Source of the DNA: DASSSY01 sp035708205 | GTDB taxonomy: Bacteria > Bacteroidota > Bacteroidia > Chitinophagales > Chitinophagaceae | Assembly: GCA_035708205.1 (NCBI GenBank) | Contig: DASSSY010000007.1 | Span: 1-64,000 of the forward strand | Reading direction: 5' to 3' | Length of the DNA stretch: 64,000 nucleotides | In this document: one piece after another, positions 63,865 through 64,000 of the stretch | How the letters are laid out: each line of letters begins with the position of its first letter | How positions within the stretch are numbered: the stretch's first letter is position 1 | Made by a program: the position numbers and the translations under genes | Notes under the pieces: model-generated | What the model was told of the DNA's origin: nothing | Seen by the model: only the letters and a program-made list of their open reading frames with translations | Database searches by the model: none

Positions 63865-64000
63865 AAGGTTTCAATAATAATTTTAAATGCGTAAGCATAA
63901 ATAAAAATACGCTTTCCCTTTTTGTTCATCACTTTTTCTTCATTCCATAATAAAAAGATAATAAGGGCTATCGCGGCTTTTCCATCAGCATATTGATATG
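63865..64000. other. Upstream flank of rnr, no gene seen
   Basis: AT-rich. A minus-strand stop at 63968 could end a gene that starts beyond the window, but only ten codons are visible, so nothing can be said. Confidence 0.3.

Noticed and set aside
1..64000. CRISPR arrays, tRNA or rRNA genes, and intact insertion sequences
   Set aside because: Looked for on both strands; no regular repeat-spacer pattern, cloverleaf or complete transposase gene was seen by eye.

Overview
The window looks like a chromosomal segment of a Bacteroidota bacterium, most likely a Chitinophagaceae/Sphingobacteriales relative. The evidence is the set of TAnnTTTG-type -7 promoter elements just upstream of genes, Bacteroidota-style paired Rhs proteins, a stand-alone DUF5522 protein, a KdsD/KdsC pair for Kdo (LPS) synthesis, a Wzi/RemB-like outer-membrane barrel and a cbb3 oxidase operon of Bacteroidota type. 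No tRNA, rRNA, CRISPR array or intact insertion sequence was seen.

Layout. (1) 1-11.64 kb is a polymorphic-toxin locus: the end of a barrel-like protein, a secreted Rhs-partner protein, a 1505-aa Rhs protein with a variable C-terminal tip, then three related lipoproteins (one truncated), the leader of a possible fourth, and a decayed orphan Rhs tip. Base composition falls sharply near the end of the Rhs gene. (2) 11.64-30.4 kb is mostly housekeeping: deoxynucleoside kinase, a giant orphan histidine kinase, an outer-membrane barrel, CCA-adding enzyme, a DxDD-containing alpha-helical protein, an M20 amidohydrolase with alanine racemase, PepD, KdsD, ZapA, an M48 lipoprotein protease, an alkyltransferase-like protein, DUF5522, a TPR protein and a DUF3857 protein. 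(3) 30.5-46 kb is an accessory region, AT-rich in large part: KilA-N and FRG-domain proteins, a fragment resembling ketoacyl synthase III, a minus-strand block (cupin, DUF4267, Crp/Fnr), a DNA-alkylation repair cluster, then a compact seven-gene plus-strand operon (37.7-44.95 kb) that looks like an ATP-dependent restriction-modification or defence system, and a frameshifted gene. (4) 46.2-51.1 kb is an Rrf2-controlled cbb3 oxidase operon ending in a truncated haemoglobin. (5) 51.3-55.4 kb holds acetyl-CoA synthetase, a decayed PAS-Crp regulator, a broken DUF4375 gene and a lipoprotein. (6) 55.5-64 kb is core again: DnaJ, GrpE, polyprenyl synthase, release factor 2, PlsC-type acyltransferase, a DUF2520 protein, KdsC and RNase R.

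The best candidate for an undescribed system is 37737-44953: HTH regulator, Vsr-type endonuclease, small winged-helix-like protein, DNA cytosine-C5 methyltransferase with a C-terminal extension, ParB-like protein, SNF2-family ATPase and DUF3883-type nuclease. All junctions overlap or are 3-4 nt apart. It resembles ATP-dependent restriction systems of the CglI/NgoAVII kind in logic but has a different nuclease and an added ParB-like component. The second candidate is the Rhs tip with its row of related lipoproteins, which look like membrane-anchored immunity proteins. All assignments come from reading motifs; no database search was run.
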